NCBI GenBank assembly: GCA_948750805.1
Contig: CAPZYV010000017.1
Location: 1 to 11,978, forward strand
Length of the DNA stretch: 11,978 bases
DNA from: an uncultured Bacilli bacterium
Lineage (GTDB): Bacteria; Bacillota_I; Bacilli_A; RF39; UBA660
Direction: 5' to 3'
In this document: positions 9,511 to 11,978 of the stretch, piece by piece
Layout of the letters: every line of letters starts with the position of its first letter
Position numbering within the stretch: the first letter of the stretch is position 1
Program-made: the position numbers and the translations under genes
The notes under the pieces: model-generated
What the model was told of the DNA's origin: nothing
The model's input: the letters and a program-made list of their open reading frames with translations, nothing else
The model's database searches: none

Positions 9511-10068
9511 ATGTCTAGAATTTATGATACTATATACAAAGCTAATTTGATACACGTTGATCTTACACGTGAAAATGAAGATGATGAATATGTATATAAT
9601 ATTTTCGAGGATGATAAGGTAGAAATTATGTATCGTATTATTTCAATTAATGATCAATTATTATATGCAGAAGAGATTTCAACAGGTTGTATCTTTCCTA
9701 TTTGTGCACAGTTTAGAACTAATGATGGGAAAAGTCTGATGTTTCTAACCTTTAGTTATTTATTGAGTGGGAAATACTACATAGGTGGATTTTGGTTAAC
9801 TAATAATACTAGTTTGGGAAGAATTATTTTTGATGAAGAAACTCAAAAATCAAAAGAAGATTGTCCTTCTACTGATGAAATTGACGAATACTTAAGTAGA
9901 AGAGAGAATGATAATGATTTTAAAAATCTAATGTTATCACGTGAATCAGAAAATCGATATCTTTGTGATTTAGCGATTATAAAAGCAGAAATTAGAAAGT
10001 TAAAAGGAACAGTACCTATCAGAATGATAAAATTGGAGCCAATCTGGGACCCACACCAGAATAAATAG
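9511..10068 (+). CDS. hypothetical protein, 185 residues, next to oriC
   Basis: I do not recognise this protein. The ATG at 9511 is chosen because GGGGAGGTGG ends four bases before it; a GTG eight codons upstream lies before the ribosome binding site and is rejected. The product seems soluble: no signal peptide, and its most hydrophobic part (about residues 75-97, LMFLTFSYLLSGKYYIGGFWL) is interrupted by polar residues and looks like beta or core structure rather than a membrane helix. The first 40 residues are acidic, as is the stretch at about 105-135; the end is mixed-charge and probably helical, then proline-containing. Cysteines show no metal-binding spacing. It has its own extended -10 promoter, follows the leading-strand direction and separates the origin from rpmH, where Bacilli usually have no gene. 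A lineage-specific protein is likely. The stop is TAG. Confidence 0.85.
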   Translation: MSRIYDTIYKANLIHVDLTRENEDDEYVYNIFEDDKVEIMYRIISINDQLLYAEEISTGCIFPICAQFRTNDGKSLMFLTFSYLLSGKYYIGGFWLTNNTSLGRIIFDEETQKSKEDCPSTDEIDEYLSRRENDNDFKNLMLSRESENRYLCDLAIIKAEIRKLKGTVPIRMIKLEPIWDPHQNK

Positions 10069-10190
10069 GATTAGTATTGCAAAGGATAATAAATCATTTT
10101 TATAATAGATAAAATAAATTGCAGACTTAAAACGATATAAAAAATTTTCATTTAAAAATATAGACATTATATATTTCTAAAGAGGTAAAA

Positions 10191-10220
10191 CAATTTATTT
10201 AAATGAAGCAATTTACTTAA
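10191..10220 (+). repeat. direct repeats before the rpmH promoter
   Basis: CAATTTATTTAA (10191-10202) and CAATTTACTTAA (10209-10220) differ at one base and start 18 bases apart, ending five bases before the rpmH -35. They could be an upstream binding site, but such AT-rich repeats also arise by chance. The rest of the gap from 10069 to 10190 shows no gene and no clear terminator. Confidence 0.3.
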
Positions 10221-10225
10221 AAAAC

Positions 10226-10254
10226 TTGACTAAAAGGGAATAAAATATTATAAT
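10226..10254 (+). promoter_or_regulatory. rpmH promoter
   Basis: TTGACT (10226-10231), a 17-base spacer and a perfect TATAAT (10249-10254). This is the best sigma-A-type promoter in the window, as expected for a ribosomal protein gene. Initiation is expected near 10261. Confidence 0.88.
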
Positions 10255-10287
10255 TAAACCACTTGAATTTTTAAGGAGGTGCAAGTT

Positions 10288-10410
10288 ATGAAGAGAACAT
10301 ATCAACCTAATAATCGTAAAAAAGCTAAAAAACATGGATTTTTTGCTCGTAAAGAAACTAATATTTTAAAGAATAGACGTAAAAAAGGTCGTAAAGTATT
10401 ATGTAAATAA
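10288..10410 (+). CDS. rpmH: 50S ribosomal protein L34, short form
   Basis: L34 is a small, very basic protein buried in the large ribosomal subunit. The start [18 protein letters not shown] and end [11 protein letters not shown] match the family. The ATG has the strong site AAGGAGGTG seven bases upstream and a near-consensus promoter. The protein has 40 residues, while most bacterial L34 proteins have 44. Aligned with B. subtilis L34, four residues are missing in the middle, after ARKETN, including the normally conserved Gly-Arg of the SKNGR segment. The deletion is in frame and the gene otherwise looks intact, so this seems real rather than decay. It heads the rpmH-rnpA-yidC-jag series and its stop codon lies in the terminator stem. 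Confidence 0.95.
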   Translation: MKRTYQPNNRKKAKKHGFFARKETNILKNRRKKGRKVLCK

Positions 10411-10436
10411 CACACACGTATCGTGGTGTTTTTTTT
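10409..10436 (+). terminator. intrinsic terminator between rpmH and rnpA
   Basis: The arms AACACACACG (10409-10418) and CGTGGTGTT (10422-10430) form nine pairs with one bulged A around the loop TAT. An eight-base T run follows (10429-10436). It begins at the rpmH stop codon. As no clear promoter lies between it and rnpA, it probably attenuates rather than ends the transcript. Confidence 0.85.
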
Positions 10437-10464
10437 CATAAATATTTATTGGATGTGATAAATT

Positions 10465-10806
10465 TTGAAAAAATATGAAATTGTAAAGAAAAATGATGAT
10501 TTTAATGATATAATTAAAAAGGGAAAGTTTAAAAGTAATAAATATTTTGTTATATATTATAAGGTTAGCAATATTAACTTTCCAAGGTTTGGTTTAGCTG
10601 TTAGTAAAAAGTGTGGTAATGCAGTCGAAAGAAATAAAATTAAAAGACAGCTTAGAATGATTATAGATAAAAATAAAAAATTATTTATTCCTAATAGGGA
10701 TTATATAATTATGGTTAGAAAAGATATACTAACGTTGAATTTTCATCAAATGGAAGAGATATTGGTAAATCTTTTCGAGAAAGGAAAAGAAAATGAAAAA
10801 ATTTAA
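10465..10806 (+). CDS. rnpA: ribonuclease P protein component
   Basis: RnpA is the protein subunit of RNase P; it helps the catalytic RNA bind precursor tRNA and remove the 5' leader. It has 113 residues, normal length. The RNR signature is RNKIKRQLR at 56-64, preceded by RFGLAVSKKCGNAVE; the protein is Lys-rich, as expected. The start is TTG at 10465: no in-frame ATG occurs before the middle of the gene, and MKKYEIVKK is the usual N terminus. The ribosome binding site is weak (GGATGTGAT). With the terminator upstream, this suggests much lower expression than rpmH. The 3' end overlaps yidC by 14 bases. Confidence 0.96.
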   Translation: MKKYEIVKKNDDFNDIIKKGKFKSNKYFVIYYKVSNINFPRFGLAVSKKCGNAVERNKIKRQLRMIIDKNKKLFIPNRDYIIMVRKDILTLNFHQMEEILVNLFEKGKENEKI

Positions 10807-11794
10807 AATTAGTATTTTAGTAGTATTACTTTTAACATTAACGGGATGTGGAAATAGTAATTATATTATGGATGGTAAAAAACAAGTTCAAAATGAAGCG
10901 ACTGGTCAAGTACTACAAAAAGATATTTTATGTAAACCAGAGGATAAAGAACTTGATGAATTATATACTAAATATAAAGACCAAACAAAAATTAATTATG
11001 ATGAGTTACCAGTATGTTCTGAGTTTAAATTATCAAGTAATAAATCTAGTGGAATTTGGGAAGGAATATTTGTTAAACCTTTAGCCTTTGTAATATTGAA
11101 ATTAGGACAATTTTTAAATAACTATGGGTTATCAGTAATATTAATTGGTTTAGCGATTAGATTAATTTTAATGCCAGTATCTAGAAAAACAATGAAGCAA
11201 TCAAATAATATGAAAAAAGCTCAACCTGAATTAGCACGAATTGAAAAGAAATATGCAAATAAGACAGATAATGAAGCGATGATTCAAAAAAGTCAAGAAA
11301 TGATGATGGTATATAAAAAATATAGTATAAGTCCATTTGGTAGTTGCTTACTTGCATTTATTCAGCTTCCATTATTCTTTGCTTTCTTACAAGCAATTAA
11401 TAGGACACCAGCTATATTTGAAGGACATTTTTTAGGTTTTACGCTTGGTAGAACTCCTATGGTTGGATTATTCCAATACCATGAATGGGCATATATAGTA
11501 ATTATATTATTAACTATTTTAACTACTTATTTATCATTTAAAAATGCTATGTCTGCTTCTTCAACAGGTAATCCAGAAATGGAAAGACAAATGCAATTTA
11601 CGTTTAAATTTATGATTGTAATGATATCAGTTGCTTCTTTATATTTATCAACGGCAATAGCTCTTTATTGGGTAGCTACTAATGGATTTGTGGTATTACA
11701 AAATTATTTATTTAAAAAATTAGATGAAAGAGAAGAGAAAAAAGATTCTATAATAAAACCGCAAAAGGATAATAAAAAGAAAAGAGGAAAATAG
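10793..11794 (+). CDS. yidC: membrane protein insertase YidC/OxaA, lipoprotein form
   Basis: YidC inserts and folds membrane proteins, alone or with SecYEG. The N terminus is a lipoprotein signal with lipobox LTGC and lipidated Cys19, as in Gram-positive SpoIIIJ/YqjG. A longish extracytoplasmic stretch (20-86) carries two further cysteines, Cys47 and Cys75. The core follows: an amphipathic segment (91-108), membrane segments at about 112-129, 180-202, 229-249, 271-293 and 295-307, with the groove arginine Arg123 in the IRLILMP motif. The cytoplasmic hairpin between the first two has the usual charged helices. The basic C-terminal tail (308-333) suits ribosome contact. The start overlaps the end of rnpA, with an AAAGGAAAAG site upstream. 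The stop is TAG, and jag starts two bases later. Confidence 0.96.
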   Translation: MKKFKISILVVLLLTLTGCGNSNYIMDGKKQVQNEATGQVLQKDILCKPEDKELDELYTKYKDQTKINYDELPVCSEFKLSSNKSSGIWEGIFVKPLAFVILKLGQFLNNYGLSVILIGLAIRLILMPVSRKTMKQSNNMKKAQPELARIEKKYANKTDNEAMIQKSQEMMMVYKKYSISPFGSCLLAFIQLPLFFAFLQAINRTPAIFEGHFLGFTLGRTPMVGLFQYHEWAYIVIILLTILTTYLSFKNAMSASSTGNPEMERQMQFTFKFMIVMISVASLYLSTAIALYWVATNGFVVLQNYLFKKLDEREEKKDSIIKPQKDNKKKRGK

Positions 11795-11796
11795 TT

Positions 11797-11978
11797 ATGA
11801 ACGTAGTAAAAGAAGTAGCAAAAACTAAGGAAGATGCATTAAATCAAGTTTTATCTAAGCTTAATGCTAATGAAACTGAAGTAAATTATTCTTTTAAAGA
11901 AATTAAAGGTGGTTTATTTAAAGGAACTACTTATGAATGTTCAGGTTTCTTAAAATTAGATATTATAAATGATGTTGT
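11797..11978 (+). CDS. jag: RNA-binding protein Jag/KhpB, N-terminal part (cut by window end)
   Basis: The ATG at 11797 lies two bases after the yidC stop, with GAGGAAA upstream inside the end of yidC, and the frame is open to the window edge (60 codons). The visible part matches the Jag N-terminal domain: an N-terminal strand, the helix KTKEDALNQVLSKLNA, then the conserved GGLFKG loop. Full Jag proteins continue with KH and R3H RNA-binding domains, which would lie outside the window. In Bacilli jag commonly follows yidC/spoIIIJ. In pneumococcus KhpB works with KhpA in cell-elongation control; that role is not shown here. Confidence 0.88.
   Translation, partial: MNVVKEVAKTKEDALNQVLSKLNANETEVNYSFKEIKGGLFKGTTYECSGFLKLDIINDV

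Noticed and set aside
9560..9955. Two CACGTGAA sequences (near 9569 and 9940) resembling parS halves.
   Set aside because: Each has about four mismatches to the 16-base consensus and lies in coding sequence; they are not credible parS sites.
10848..11084. A 78-codon plus-strand frame inside yidC.
   Set aside because: It is an out-of-frame overlap with a clear yidC gene and shows no independent start signal.

Overview
The window spans the chromosomal replication origin of a very AT-rich, low-GC Gram-positive bacterium, most likely class Bacilli. The evidence is the gene order (gyrA, gyrB, recF, dnaN, dnaA, origin, rpmH, rnpA, yidC, jag), GGAGG-type ribosome binding sites, a Bacillus-type parS site, and a ComK-family protein. 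All ten complete genes stop with TAA or TAG and none with TGA. The small intergenic spaces and some shortened proteins fit a reduced-genome or host-associated lineage (for example RF39- or Erysipelotrichales-like), but that placement is inference.

Layout. Positions 1-143 hold a perfect 16-bp parS site inside a terminator-like hairpin, and the gyrA terminator. From 144 to 8863 six genes run leftward, away from the origin: gyrA, gyrB, recF, a short comK-family gene, dnaN and dnaA. gyrB overlaps recF, and gyrA follows gyrB after 10 bp. The comK-like gene sits where Bacilli normally carry the S4-domain gene rlbA/yaaA; neither rlbA nor remB is present here. Positions 8864-9510 are the main origin region, with nine good DnaA boxes, AT-rich repeats and the dnaA promoter. 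A smaller candidate DnaA-box cluster lies between dnaA and dnaN, giving a possible bipartite origin as in Bacillus. From 9511 rightward come an unrecognised 185-residue gene, rpmH, rnpA, yidC and the start of jag/khpB.

How it works together. Every gene is transcribed away from the origin, so all are on the leading strand of the two forks. DnaA opens the origin, DnaN clamps the polymerase, RecF helps repair stalled forks, gyrase removes supercoils, and parS loads ParB/Spo0J for segregation. The rightward arm makes ribosomal protein L34, the RNase P protein, the YidC insertase and the RNA-binding protein Jag. The most unusual points are the ComK-family regulator between dnaN and recF, lacking the usual C-terminal region and carrying its ribosome binding site in a predicted hairpin; the orphan gene beside the origin with its own strong promoter; and an L34 protein with a four-residue internal deletion.
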